Numbered from the stretch's first letter, positions 46,259 to 59,170 are shown. The stretch is 64,000 nucleotides of DNA from Diphasiastrum complanatum (GCA_029204225.1 CM055102.1:5383520-5447519), one strand, 5' to 3'. Numbers and translations are program-made. The notes: generated from the sequence alone by a model not told the origin.

Positions 46259-48697
46259 TTGTGCTGCTCCAAAAGAATTTGATACTCAAGATCCATTGCT
46301 TGGATCCACTCCTCTTCTTTCCTTGCTTCATCTACACTTGTAGGTTCATCAAAACAGGTTAGTAAAGCAACATAATTTCCAAAAACTACTTGCTTACCCT
46401 TTTCATCATATGTGAGCCTTGAAGGTACTTGTCTTTCCCTTGATGTTCTCCTTGACTTTTAACTTGATGAAGGTCCATCATCATCACCATCCAAAGTAGG
46501 ATCCTTTACATCAACATCAAGAATGTTAGATCCATCCACATCACCATCAATCATGCTTGAAGACACTTTTGGAATGTTCCCCTCATCAAAGATGACATCT
46601 CTACCAACAATCACTTTGTTAGTAGAAGGAATGTAAACCTTGTAGGCTTTACTCACCTCACTATATCCAACAAAAATACCTCTTCTTGAAGATGGATCCT
46701 CCTTGGTCCTATCATCAAGAGTAATGTTGACATAGCATGTGCATACAAAGGTTCTTAGAAAGTTGACACTCGGCCTCCTCTTGAATAGCATCTCAAAAGG
46801 TGTCCTTCCATCCAAAATAGCACTCGGCCACCTATTGCACAAGAAATTGGCACACAAAAAAGCTTGATCCCAAAATGGTTTGTCAAGATTAGCACTTAAC
46901 CTCATGGCTTTAGCACTTTCACATAAAGTCTTATTCTTTCTTTCAGCCACTCCATTTTGTTGTGAGGTCCTTGATGTTGTATACTCCCTCTTGATCCCAT
47001 GCTCATCACAAAAGGTCTTGAACTTGGTAGATATGTATTCACCACCATTGTCATTTGTTAAGCACTTGATCCTTGTGGAAAATTGGTTCTCTCTTACATT
47101 CTTGGATTTGATAAAGACATCATACACTTCATCCTTGATCTTTAGTAGATAGATCCAACAAAATTTACTAAAATCATCAATGAATGTTACATACATCTTG
47201 GCTCCACTATTGCTAATTGTAGTAAATCCATGAATATCCAAATGCACAAGTTGAAAAGGCTTTGTAGATCTAGATGTATATCTAGTATAAGGTAGTCTAT
47301 GTGACTTAGACAAAGCACAAGACTCACAAACATGTTTGATGACACTTAAAGGCTTGGAAGACCTATCACAACGTTCTTTCTAGCCATTACCGCCAATGAC
47401 TTGAAGTTGAGGTGTCCCATCCTTTTATGCCAAACCTCTTGAATAGGTATTTGATTCCTTGCAACACATCCAACTTGGTTAGCAATAACACAAGCATCTA
47501 GTTTGAACAACTTTCCTTGCCTTTTACCTTTTCCAACCAAGACATCCTTCCTTTTGATCATACAAGCATCTCCATCAGACTCCACCTTGAGGCCTTTACT
47601 TAGCATTTGACTCACACTAAGCAAATTCTTGGAAATAGATGGAATAAACAAGACATCCTCCAAATAAACATTCCTATTTGTATAGAGAGAAATAGGAATT
47701 GTACCAATCCCTTTGATTGCACACTCACCATCATTGGCCTTGTCATCTCCATATGCCAACAAAAAAGTGAAATACTCTTTGTGAAAGGCCCCACTATCAA
47801 TCCACCAAGGATCTATATCTCCATCATTAAACATGAAGACATCACAAAAGCAACATCGTTTGCATCTTGAACATCCAAACCATCCTCATCAAGCGCAAGA
47901 TTACCTTGCTTGTCTCCTTGATCTCTCTTCTTCTTGTAGCACTTACTTGCAAAGTGTCCTTTGATGCCACAATAGAAGAACTTGAGCTCTATCCTTATTT
48001 TTGCCACTTGAAGAAGCCTCCACTTGGTCTTGCCCTTTAGACCACTTACTTTTGGTTTTGCCCTTCAATTTACCCTTTGTGAACATAGCATCCTCTTGAA
48101 GTGTCGATGTAGGTCCACCTCTTGCTTGAAGCCTATATTCTTCATTGATCAAGATCTCTTGAAGATCCATCAAACTTGGCAGAGTCTTTTGAATAGCAAT
48201 ACTTTAAACCATTTAGCATGAGCATCCAAGAAACCATTAAGAATCACTTGAACAAGCCCTCCTTCCTTAACGCTTTTATCAATGCAAGCCAACTCATCAT
48301 TCAATGCTTTCATCCTCAAAACAAAAGTACTTGAACTTTTTTCATTCTTTTGCAAACAAGAAAAGATTTGCCTTCTTAGAGTCAACACTCTAGAAGTAGC
48401 CTTGTATTCACAAAGCTTCTTCAATGAATCCCAAGCTTCCAAAGATGATGTGCACTTACCAACTTCCTTGAGAAGCTCATTGGTAACATTCATCTTTATC
48501 ATGTGTAGAGCCTTCTTGGCCCTCTTATCATACCTCATTTGATCTTGTTGTATTGCTGGTCTCTCCTCTAAACCTACAAAAATATCCAAAACATCATTCA
48601 TCTCAAGAAGTGATTCGATCCTCACTTTCCACAATGAATAGTTACTTGAGGTAAGCATATCATTGGCTTCCAACATGACTCCAATTGAGGTTGCCAT
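46259..48697 (-). pseudogene. Gag-pol of C2, broken
   Basis: Gag (48697-48170) frameshifts at AKWFKV where C1 has ANIVQS. The zinc knuckle lost its first cysteine (KFFYCGIKGHFASKC against KCFYCG in C1). The protease reads DSGAFHKEYF: 15 bp coding SSHMT are deleted after the active-site DSGA. Integrase is long and mostly intact (47313-46459; FIDDFSKFCWI, DNGGEY, QQNGVAERKNKTL), then hits a stop at 46459-46461, after which coding continues (SRLTYDEKGKQV). Confidence 0.88.
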
Positions 48698-49280
48698 GTA
48701 GAAATGATCTGATCTTCAGACCTGTTTCAATGCACAAAGCACTCCTTTGAACAACAACAAATGTTTTTAAAAGAAATCACAAAGATTTGAAACTATCTTA
48801 ACAATTCTGTTCTAGCACTTATACCAAGCAAATCAACACATAGAATCATGGAATCTTGATCACCTATGATCTATCCTCAATGTAATAACTTTTTCCACTT
48901 CCTAAGATTGAAATACACTCAAATGAAGTACAAAAATCTCACTATCTAGAGATCCAATCAAAATTAGGGTTTTGACAAAATTACAAAAAATTGACTGTTC
49001 CAAATCTACATGCAAATGTTGAAAATTTGATATGCAATCTATTAACCACTACTTAGGTTGATCCAATGATCCAAAAATTGGCCAAATCTAGTATGTGAAA
49101 TCAAAAATCAGAATTGATCAAGTTTGTGAACCTATATATGGTTTTGATGTACAAAAGATCCAATCTTAAAAAGCAAAAAACTCGATTTTGGTGTAGAATC
49201 CCCTCTGGCATGCTCTAGCTTTGATATCTTCACCAAATCATTGATAGATATGATTTCCTCCTCCATAACCTGAAATATAA

Positions 49281-49292
49281 GCTCTGATACCA
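49281..49292 (-). other. Primer binding site of C2
   Basis: Minus strand TGGTATCAGAGC, next to the LTR. Confidence 0.9.
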
Positions 49293-49927
49293 TGTGAAGG
49301 ATTTAAGATCATTTATGATCCAATCCATGTCCCTAATTTTTGGTTATAAAAGAAGATACTCTACCAATTTCACCAATGTCGAAAAATCAGCATCTACACA
49401 CAAAATGAGGTTCAAACTCTAATAGAACTTGATCAAACATGAATCAATTGATAAAGTACTATTGATAGAAAGCTATTATATTTCACACGTGTGGATCCAA
49501 AAACAACAATTATAGATCATTCTACACATAGAATTGCATGCAATCACAAGTATAGTGCACTAATGGATAGTAGAACCCAAGAGAACCATGTATAGGCATG
49601 AAATGAGATAGAGAAGAGAGAAGATGTGTATCTCCATGAGTTTTCTCCTTTTATAACAGGTCCAAAGCCTATTTGGCCACTTGGTTTTCCCTCCAAAATG
49701 CTAACCCTACTATTTTTGGGTCTAGATTCAAAGTACCCAACATTTAAATTTGAATCTACTCAAACTTGCCTTCTAACTTTTTCACACTTTCAAAAAGTGT
49801 TTATTCAAATGAAATTTAGACTAATGAACTTTGAAAAGTCAATCTCTAAGTCTAAAAACAAAGTCGGCCTCAATTTGCCAAATATGGAAATATAACAACT
49901 ATGATCAAACTACTTGAATCTTTCACA
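49293..49927 (-). repeat. 5' LTR of C2, 635 bp
   Basis: Matches the C1 LTR through its length, ending TCTTTCACA. Confidence 0.88.
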
Positions 49928-50260
49928 ATCAGTAAGCTTGCTGACTGACGGTAAATTCTTTGTCAATTTGGGTACGCACAGTACTCCTTAAGCAAGGTTA
50001 ATTCACCATTTGAAAGGTAGAGGCATATTGATCCTTTGCCTCCAATCAGTAGTGCACTTGATCACCGAAGTAAACATACTTCGAATGTGCTGGTGTGAGA
50101 TCTTCGAATAGTAATTTACATGGTGTCATGTTTTGAGAAGCACCAAAATTGAGATACCAATCCATGGCAGCTCTAATGGGTTCTTGTACCATTAGCGTCT
50201 TAATCTCTTCTTCTTGGAAGTTTCAGACAAAGTCAGAGCCTCCTTGATACTTATGTGATG
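49928..50260 (-). pseudogene. Fossil copia protease fragment
   Basis: Minus strand reads WYLNFGASQNMTPCKLLFED, YVYFGDQVH, GSICLYLSNGELTLL and, one frame over, LCVPKLTKNLPSVSKLTD: the protease region of another copia family. The active site DSG is now NFG. C2 starts right where this block ends, so C2 probably inserted into it. Confidence 0.65.
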
Positions 50261-51660
50261 TAAGTCAAAATTTCAATAATTTTTTATATGTGTGGCTACT
50301 CGGCTAATCCAAGTAGCCAGCTACGGAACATTTGCCCGATTGATATGTTGATGGCAGATCAAATATTGAAGACTGCTGAATATAGTAGAATAATTAGCTA
50401 TACAATAATTACAGTATTACATTTGAAACTTACATAAAATATACTTCAGATTGACTCTGATTTCTAACTCTCTCTCTTAAGCCCAAATGTAATAAGAGTG
50501 AAAGATAAGCAACATGTAGCCACTGTCTGAAGTATCCAAAAGCTATATCCAAAGCATGTTTCTACTACTTTTTACTTGACTCACACTCAAGCACACCAAC
50601 AAACCAAGATGTTTGACACACAAAGTATCATACATATACAATACTCACATAAAGAGTCTGTAACTCTCTTGACCAACTGACTTGTCTCCAATCTGACTTG
50701 ATCACAAGTTGACCACATGAGTGACATGGCTCATACTGCATGTATTTGATGCTTTATTAGTTCTGTTGGTTTGCATGAGTGTGTGTGTGCTTGCATGTTA
50801 CCTTGTCATGGAAGTGTAGATCTGATTCGGAGTTGTATGTGTTTATGCATTTGCTACATTGGAACAAAATAATCATTTGGGATGTTCAGTGACTTATTGT
50901 TATGTCTACTAGCCTCAGTTTGAGCCTTAGTCGCTCATTGATGTTAGCTTTACAGGTCTATGTTTGTAAGTGTTTGACATGCAGCCTAGCTAGATGGATA
51001 CTCCAAGTCGCGTTGTCCTAACATCTTGTCTAGCCAATCTTGAAAGTTGATCCCCATTCATTCCCCATGCTCCAAGCACATGAGTCTACCAATGACTCAA
51101 TGAATGAATGTACACGGACCTCACCATAGGCTATATGTCAATAGCTTGTCCATCTCCCTAAGACATCCAAGCATATTCAACTTTCCTATGCTTGACATTG
51201 CCAACTCTGATTTGAGTAGTACATAGGCTTCTCACCAAGAATCCTATCTACACAACACATCCATCATGTCATCCAAAACAAAGCAAATGCACACTAGATC
51301 CACCACCACGATGATTACCTCACTCATGATCCTATAGCATATCAGATAGGATAGCTCCCCCTGTACCATATGATCTCCAACAAATATCCATTACCCATTG
51401 ATATCTCCACAAGAATCTGTCCACCTATGGTGTAACTAAACTCCAGCTGGATCTAACCAAAATAGTTGCATCTTGCTTACAAAAATCCAACAACATCTGA
51501 CACCAAACTGGCAATCACTACCTATGCATATGACCATGTAGCTCACTTGAGTACTCACCAAAGCATCAACTACCACTCCCTGAGTAACTATCTACATCTC
51601 TGTCGGCTCACAACCATAGGCATGTTGGATCCACACCACCCTATGATGCACTCCATGCCT
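50261..51660. other. No feature recognised
   Basis: AT-rich sequence with no convincing coding signal by eye. It may include leader sequence of the gag fragment that follows. Confidence 0.4.
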
Positions 51661-51689
51661 GCAGGACATGTACGAGACGTCAAATCCGT

Positions 51690-51895
51690 CAAGAATCATG
51701 TTTCTGAAGTCAAAACGAGATAGTGCCCGCATGGAGCAAGGAGAGCATATTCAGGTGTACATGACCAAAATAAAGACAAAGAGGGATGAACTGCATTCTA
51801 TTGGTGAGCGCATACGTGATGTGGAGCTGGTGCACAATGCATTGTGCGGCATTGTAGAACCCTATCAGATTTTTGTGAGCCTTGTCAAGTCTAAT
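51690..51895 (+). pseudogene. Copia gag fragment, plus strand
   Basis: SARMEQGEHIQVYMTKIKTK, RDELHSIGERIRDVELVHNA and LCGIVEPYQIFV fit the second half of a UBN2 gag (variable-length repeat before the zinc knuckle). It abuts the minus-strand RNase H end of C3 near 51900. Confidence 0.65.
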
Positions 51896-51904
51896 ATACA
51901 TCTA

Positions 51905-54900
51905 TCTACAACTCCAACAACATCTCTTAACTTGAAAAATAAATCTTTAGCCAAATCTTTGGTTAAGATATCAGCTATGCACTCAGATGATGGTACATGA
52001 TAAAGTTAAACCTCCTTGGATTGCACCTTCTCCCTCACAAAGTGATGAGATGTCTCAATATGCTTTGTTCTAGCATGGAAGATCGGATTGGTAGCAATTT
52101 GTTGAGAAGCTTGATTGTCACAATAGATGCAAGGGATCTCCTCAGCCTTTAGCACTTGAAGCTCCACCAAAAGTCTTCTTAGCCATAGGAGTTCTTTGGT
52201 TGTTGAAGTCAATGCCTTGTACTCGGCTTCACACGAGGAAAGAGAAATTGTATCTTGCTTTTTGGAAAGCCAAGATATCACTCCTCCACAAAGAAAAGTG
52301 ACAAATCCACTTATGGATCTTCTATCCATCTTGTCTCCTGCAAAATCTGAATCCAAAAATGCTCTCAAGTACAAGCTAGATCCTTGATAGAGAATGCCAA
52401 AAAATCTAGTAGAAGAGACATATCTAAGCACTCTCTTGGCACTTTTCCAATCATGCATCAAAGGACCTTGCATATATTGACTGAACATGCTTACACTATA
52501 GCTCAAATCTGGTCTAGTGATTGTCAAATAGATTAAGGAGCCTATTAGCTTCCTAAAGAGTGTGATGTCCTCAAAGGATGCTTCATCACAATCATTAGTA
52601 ACTTTACAAACTTGCTCCATAGGGGTGTCAATCCCCTTACAATCTTTCATGCCAAACCTTTCAAGAATGGAAGTAGCATACTTTGATTGACTTATAAAAG
52701 TAAAATCACTACCTCTAGTAACTTATATTCCAAGTATGAGCTTAAGAAGTCCTAGATCTACCATCTTGAATTCACTAGACAAAGAAGCTTTAACATTTCT
52801 TATGCCTTCACCATCATTTCTTGTCAATATCATCAACATAAAGCACTAAAATGATGATCTTTCCATCATTACATTTGATGTACAAAGAAGGCTCATAAAA
52901 GCTAATCACAAAGCCAAGAGAGTAGATAAAATCATGCAATCTAGAGTACCAAGCTCTAGGTGCTTGCTTCAAGCCATATAGGCTCTTCCTTAAGTGGCAA
53001 ACCTGGTCCTCCTGTCCATCCTTGATGAAGCCCTCGGGTTGCAACATGTATATTTCCTCCTCCAAGTAGCCATTCAAGAAAGCATTTTTCACATCCATTT
53101 GATAGATATTCCACTTAAATAAAGTAGCAATACAAATGATCAATCTAATGGTTACAAGCTTTGCTACAAGAGCAAATGTTATTTCATAATCTGTGCCTTT
53201 AGTTTGAAGAAACTCCTTAGCAACCAATCTAGCTTTGTACTTACTTATAGATCCATCTTGATTGTGATTTAATCTATAGATCCACTTACATGCAAGTGGT
53301 TTCTTCCCATATGGAAGGTGTACAAGATTCCAAGTTTGATTATCTATCAAAGCATCAAACTCTACTTGCATTGCATCTCTCCAAACTTGTGATCTACTTG
53401 CATCTTCATAACATGATTGCTCTTCAAGCATTGTGGTTACAAAAGAGTTATAAGTAGAAGGAGTTGTGTCTTCTCTTTGTTTCCCTTTCTCAAAGTATGT
53501 GAGCCTTGAAGGCTCGGCCTTGCTCCTTGTGGATCTTTTAGGCTCCTTTGGAACTTGATTTTGATCTTCCAAAAGATCATTTTCAAGAGGCTCCTCCTCG
53601 GGTGTTGCAAGATCTTCATCACCTAAGAGATTATATGCATTTGGAGACAACTTGTAACTTTGAGATTCATCAAATAAGACATCGTTGCTAACTTTTACTT
53701 TTCTTGAAATAGGATCAAATATCCTATATCCTTTGCTATTTTCACTATAGCCTACAAATATTCCTTTGAAGGAAGTTGCATCTTCTTTCCTTCTTGTTTC
53801 CAAAGGAATGTGGACATAACATATACATCCAAACACTTTAAAATCTTTTACATTGGGCTTATTGCCAAAAAAATAGCTTGAAATGGTGAGATCCCACCAA
53901 TAGCATTACTAGGAAGCCTATTTCATAAGTAATTAGCACAAGTCATGGCCTCCCCCCAAAAGGTGATAGGTAGAGATGCATCAAGTCTTAAAGACATTGC
54001 ACATTCACAAAAACTCCTATTTTTCCTCTCAGCCACTCCATTTTGTTGGGGGGTGTAAGGACAAGTGAGCTCTCTCTTAACCCCATTTATCTCACAAGAG
54101 TCTCTCATCTTGTTGGAGATATACTCTCCTCCATTATCACATCTTAGAACTTTAATGCAAGAAGTAAGTTGCTTTCCACTAGAGACTTAAACTTTACAAA
54201 AGCTTCATATACAAGGCTTTTCTTAGGAAATAATTCAATCCAAGTGTATCTAGTACAATCATCTATTAAGGTCACATACATTAAAGCACCTCCATTACTT
54301 TCATGAGAAAAAGCATGTACATTCGAATGGATAAGATCTAAAGGTGAGGTAGATCTTGTTAAAGATCTCTTGTAGGAAGTCTTGTGTGATTTTGCAAGGC
54401 CACATGCCTCACACACTTTGCCACACTTCTTGAAAGCTTTTGGTAGGCCGAGAGCTAGGTCCTTTGATGCCATAGATTCCATTGATTGAAGATTAGGATG
54501 GACCAATCTTTTGTGCCAAAGCTCCACCTGAGTCAACTCCTCCCTAACCATATTCACACTTGCAATAGCCACATTAGCATCCAACTTAAAGAGCCTTCCT
54601 TGCTTAATGCCACTAGCTATGTACTTATCAGTTTTCAAAATGGAACACACTCCATTCTTGAAATGTACATCTAGTCCATTGTCCATTAATTGACCAACAC
54701 TAAGCAAGTTTTTTGTAATTGATGGAACATACAAAACATTATCAAGATCTATCCTCTTAGATGATCCTAAGCATAATGGAATAGATCCTATGCCATCTAT
54801 CTTGCATTCTTGATCACTAGCAGTGTAGATTGATTTTTTAGAATCATTACAAGAAAGTAGATTAGAAAAAGAATGATTGTTGAATGACATGTGGGAACTA

Positions 54901-55680
54901 GCCCCACTATCAATCCATCATGTCTCTTGGCTTGATGTTGGTGTAGATGCTACCATCAAGGATGTGTTGAAGCCATCCTCTTCCTCCTCCCCTTGTGCAA
55001 GATTGCCTTGATCTTCACTCCCTTGTACATTCTTCTTCTTATAACATTCAGAAGAAAAGTGTCCTTTCTTCCCACAAAAGAAACACTTTAGCTTGGCTTT
55101 GTTCTTTTGCTTCTCTTTGGAGGTAGATCCTCCATCCTTTGCCTCGGCCTCCTTGCCTTGGATCTTTTTGAAAGGATGAGTCTTCTTTTTGCCTTTAGAT
55201 GTGAAGTTTGCTTTCTCATCACCATTATGTAGTGATAAGGACCCCATTTTTGTTTTGAGGTGTAGAAGCCTATTCTCCTCGGCCACAAGAACATTATACA
55301 ATTTTTCAATTGATGGAAGTTGGTCTTGAATAGCAAAAAATTGAACTAGATTAGAGAACTCATCTCCTAATCCATTCATGAAGTGTTATTGGATTCATAA
55401 ATGTTCTTTAGTGAATTCCAAGGCTCTTTTGATGTGGTACAAGAAGCCGCCTCCTTCAAGGGATCATTGCTTACATTCAACTTTAAGCAATGTGGGGCTA
55501 ATCTAACCCTCTTCTTGTATTTTAGTTGTTCTTGGGCAGCTTGAGGCTCTTCCTCAACTCCTAAAACAATATCAAAGAGGTCACGAACCACTAGTAGTGA
55601 TTCCATCCTTACTTTCCAAATGGAATAGTTTGTGGAAGTTAGTTTCTCACTAGATTCTAACATGTATCCACCCATGGATG
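51905..55680 (-). pseudogene. Copia element C3, full gag-pol span, degenerate
   Basis: A different copia family. Minus strand order: gag (55675-55376 and 55379-54918) with zinc knuckle CFFCGKKGHFSSEC; protease DSGASSHM (about 54910) just after a TGA; pre-integrase LWHKRLVHPN and CEACGLAKSHK; integrase (MYVTLIDDCTRYTW, then PQQNGVAERKNRSF after a shift); RT (53836-52814) with QMDVKNAFLNGYLEEEIYM and an intact YVDD; RNase H (52650-52006) with SSCEAEYKAL and CDNQ. A TAA at 52006-52008 interrupts VREKVQSKEV-LYHVPS, after which ADILTK and LFFKLRD continue to 51905. At least five lesions, so inactive. Neither LTR is recognisable. Confidence 0.9.
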
Positions 55681-55859
55681 TAATTGTGAATGAAATCCTA
55701 TGAGATAAACAAAGATCTTTTGATAAAGGGTGATCTAAGATAGATTTCTAGCTTTCAAAAAGCTTCTAATCTCGGCCCAATCAATCCTAGTTCAACTTGG
55801 ATGATGGTATAATAGATCTACGGAGGAGATGATCAAGCAATGTTTTCACAAAGATCAAA

Positions 55860-56330
55860 CGACCAAAAGCGGTCTTCTAGTAGCTGACTCCTCAGCATTA
55901 GTGATCATTTTAGAGAGAGAAAAGAGTATTTTGAAAGATAGCATTCATTAGCTTTTGTAAGTAGGATCACGCGCTTCGCGCGATTGTTTTGTGATCTGAT
56001 ATTGTTGTTACTACAACACCCTTTTATACAGAAGCGATATTTTTCTATATCAGTTGTATTCGTGTTGAATGTTTGAATGCCTCTCAATCTTTCTCACCAT
56101 TATCAAAACTTATCTATTAGAAACAGAGAATAGCACGACTATCTATCTCAGACGCCTAAATCGTTCGCATTCTCTATGGTTGTCTACAACACCTACTCTG
56201 ACATCTAATTCAAATCAAAATTGCTCTAATTCTTAGTCTCTAAGTAATCCAAGATTCTTATTCATCAGTTTTCAACTATTTCATCATTGTTTTCTTTGAT
56301 TGGGGTTGATGACCTCTTTTCCGTTGCGGC
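55860..56330 (+). repeat. E-type LTR fragment
   Basis: Shares ordered blocks with 45465-46070: AGTAGCTGACTC, TTAGTGATCAT, a CACGCGCTT...GCGC block and CTAAGTAATCCA. Orientation is plus, opposite to C3, so it is not the C3 LTR. Confidence 0.6.
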
Positions 56331-57562
56331 CTATCAAACCACCCTTTGTGTGTCAGCTTGTCATCATCCCCAACACTCCAAACCTGAAAACAGTCACTTT
56401 TAAGCTCAATCAAATGAGTTAATACACCATATAGTCACACACATCAGTGATTCTGAGAAACTGCTTAGAATTTGTTAAAACTTCAACTGATCATAACTTT
56501 GGCTACAATTAACCAAATTGGGTGTTGCTACTAGAAGGGATTGGACAATATCTAACTACTTGCCATGGCATCACACCAAGTGATATTCACCCATGTAAAC
56601 AAAATAATTGACTGAAATTCTAGGAAAGTGCACTTTTCTAAAGGTGATGATTCCAAAAGAACTAAATCTCTTTGAATGCGTCAAAAGGTTTCAACAACAA
56701 CTTAACTATTGTCATTGGGCAGTAAAGATATGTATTAGATTAGGGATGAAATGGGCGCAAATGAGCGAAAATTGACTTTTTGTGCTAGAAAAAGTGTGTT
56801 TGTGATGCTACAAATAATCACCTCTAGTAGCACGTACTACCAATTAGTGAACCATAACAACATTCAACACTTCACCAAATGTCAATTTCAAAATTCAGCC
56901 ATATAGCCTGGTACCAAGGGACTAGTATCACGTAAGTGTGGGGACATGTTGGACAATTATGAAGCCTAATAAAATGATGCATTAGCCTGAACAAAAATCA
57001 ATACGAGTATTAACGAGGACTCTCACAACTTTGTCCTTTGTAAGTCATGTGATTAAATAAGTCATACATCGCATTATGACATTCAATAGCTATCTTTTGA
57101 TTTTACGTTTTTGATTTGTGTGAAATTTCTGTGTTTTTTGCAAGTCAACATCTTGTATGATTCCCCAGTGAAAAAAGTAAATGCCGAATCCATTTCCCAC
57201 TAAGTCAAATTCTTATGAAATCAAATTTTGAGAATTTTTTTATGGAGAACCCCATTCCCTCACAAGGTGAATATGTTCCCACTATTTTGAAAAAAGTTTA
57301 GTCGACCAATTCGCGCTCAACACGGAGACGGCATACACACCACCGGCCAGTATGTGCACGACATCTGTCTTGCCACATCAGCATGTTTGAACACATGTTG
57401 CGCGACACGTGTGTAAACTTTTTGTCAGCCGATCTGACATGTGGCCATGCATTGTTATTGTTGAAGCCGTACTGACACGTGTCCGACAGAGGGTATGGCC
57501 CACATCTGGCCATGCATTGTTTGCCTTCAAGCCCAATTGACATGTGTATAATAGAGGTATGG

Positions 57563-57566
<4 letters not shown>
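56331..57566. other. No feature recognised; upstream of the acidic protein gene
   Basis: AT-rich to 57290, then more GC-rich with three spaced copies of a GACACGTGT/GACATGTG-like word and GGCCATGCATTGTT at about 57440-57455 and 57507-57520. The latter part may be promoter. Confidence 0.4.

Positions 57567-57631
<65 letters not shown>
57567..57631 (+). repeat. (CT)n microsatellite 1
   Basis: 65-bp CT run; with the second run it brackets a CT-rich stretch and lies about 1.1 kb upstream of the frame at 58709. Confidence 0.97.
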
Positions 57632-57633
<2 letters not shown>

Positions 57634-57738
57634 GGGCTGGCTGGCGCGCGCTCTCTACCTCTCTGTCTCCTCTCGCTCCCCTGGGCTGCTGCTGCTGCGC
57701 TCTGCCTCTACTCCGCCTTCTCTACCTACTGCTCGCTG

Positions 57739-57740
<2 letters not shown>

Positions 57741-57805
<65 letters not shown>
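57741..57805 (+). repeat. (CT)n microsatellite 2
   Basis: 65-bp CT run about 0.9 kb upstream of 58709. Probably leader or promoter of that gene; inference only. Confidence 0.97.
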
Positions 57806-57808
<3 letters not shown>

Positions 57809-57863
57809 CTCTTATTTTGCTGCATTTCTTGTTTTGATTTTATTTTTCAGGTAACTAGTTATT

Positions 57864-57973
57864 GTGCATGAATTTTCCTTACAAAGTTTTTGCGCATGAA
57901 TTTTCCTTACAAAGTTATTGCGCATGAATTTCCCTTACAAAGTTATTGCGCATGAATTTTCCTTACAAAATTA
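57864..57973 (+). repeat. 28-bp minisatellite, 4 units
   Basis: Unit GCGCATGAATTTTCCTTACA plus AAGTTATT, four near-identical copies in tandem. Confidence 0.93.
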
Positions 57974-58708
57974 GCTTCCCAACGATCTACTATATGCTTT
58001 GATTTAGCATGTTTGTGCGAGCTATGATTTTTTGAAATACTTATGAAATAATTTTTTTAATTAAAATTGATGTTTCATTCCACGTATTGCTGGTTCCCTA
58101 ACACTGTTTTGCTCGCACCTGATCATCCATGTCACGATCATATTTGTGAAAGGTTGTGCCGTGTCCTCCCTGGTCATGATCATCATGAAGAAAAAGGAGC
58201 AGCAGCAGCAGGGTGCTAATTGCAGCTTGGAGTTATTGCAATAGAGTATCAGGTTTTCTTGCTTTGCTGCTGGTTTACATCCTGAATTTTAAGAGCCAGA
58301 TCATAGATGGCGAATTGCATATGTTATCAGCTTCCAACAGGTGACATCTGCCTGGCTCTTGAATTGATCCCTAGTTAAGACTTTGCTGGAGCTTCTATTG
58401 CGAGAAAAAAATTTCTATTCTTTGCAAATTTTATATAGATTATGACTCCAGTAAGTCTTGTCTATGGCATGAGGAGCTTCTTATTGAGATTGAAACAACT
58501 TATGCAGATGCTCAGAATCACCATTATGGATTGTTCACAAACAGCTCTCACATCAGTTTAGACAAATTTGAGAAGCATCGTCCGTTTCTTAAAGTCTCAA
58601 TCCTTTGATGGCAGAGTAATTTATTTTTTTTGTATGCCAAATCCTCTTTGAGAATTGTTCTAACCTACTGCTGTGATCTGATTTTGAAGCGAAGGTCTTA
58701 TTCTTCAG

Positions 58709-59170
58709 ATGCTTGAGGATGTGGGTCAGGAATTGGAAGACGTGGCTTGGGGAGCAGAAGCCTTTCCAGAAGAACGAGATCCCAATTTTTCTGCATTTTT
58801 TCTATCCGATCTGCTGCGGAAATACAAGCAAAATGATGAAGATTTCAGCTCAATTGATTACCTCTCAGTTTTAGGGTATGGAATTTATCCTGATGAGGTT
58901 GATGTGATTGAAGTAGACGAATGTGGGAGACAGCATATACTGGAATCGTGCATATCGAGTGCTATATTGGATCAAGTAAAGCGCGATGACTGTGAAGAGG
59001 GTTTTGGATCAGAGTTTTGTGCAGAAGAACCAAAACCTGCTGTGCTTGTTATAAATGTTGAAGGATTTGGGGATGATGATGATGTTTTAAGGAGCAACTT
59101 GGGTCCCGTCATGTTGTCTGGCTATGGCATTGCTCCTGATGAGCTTGATTATGTGGTGGACTGTGAGTAA
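58709..59170 (+). CDS. Acidic protein of 153 residues with duplicated GYGI-x-PDE motif
   Basis: Open from ATG to TAA. Not recognised. Visible features: strongly acidic throughout, an aromatic segment FSAFFLSDLL, and a motif present twice, GYGIYPDEVDVIEVDE (about residues 56-71) and GYGIAPDELDYVVDCE at the C terminus. No signal peptide or membrane segment. The ATG lies directly after CTTATTCTTCAG, which could be a splice acceptor, so this may be the last exon of a longer gene. Codon choice and base content are less AT-rich than the surroundings, and no transposon sequence was seen in the frame. CT tracts and a minisatellite upstream suggest a plant leader region. Coding status is likely but unproven. 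Confidence 0.6.
   Translation: MLEDVGQELEDVAWGAEAFPEERDPNFSAFFLSDLLRKYKQNDEDFSSIDYLSVLGYGIYPDEVDVIEVDECGRQHILESCISSAILDQVKRDDCEEGFGSEFCAEEPKPAVLVINVEGFGDDDDVLRSNLGPVMLSGYGIAPDELDYVVDCE

Larger units (their letters stand above)
46259..49927 (-). mobile_element. Copia element C2, degenerate and 3'-truncated
   Basis: Same family as C1. Minus strand: LTR (49927-49293), primer site (49292-49281), leader, gag (48697 onwards), protease, integrase and the segment before RT. Homology stops near 46258 in EEWIQAMDLEYQI, so RT, RNase H and the 3' LTR are missing; E-type leader sequence abuts there. Confidence 0.88.

Noticed and set aside
57479-57871. 130- and 97-codon plus-strand frames
   Set aside because: Translated CT microsatellites (Ser-Leu repeats), no motif.
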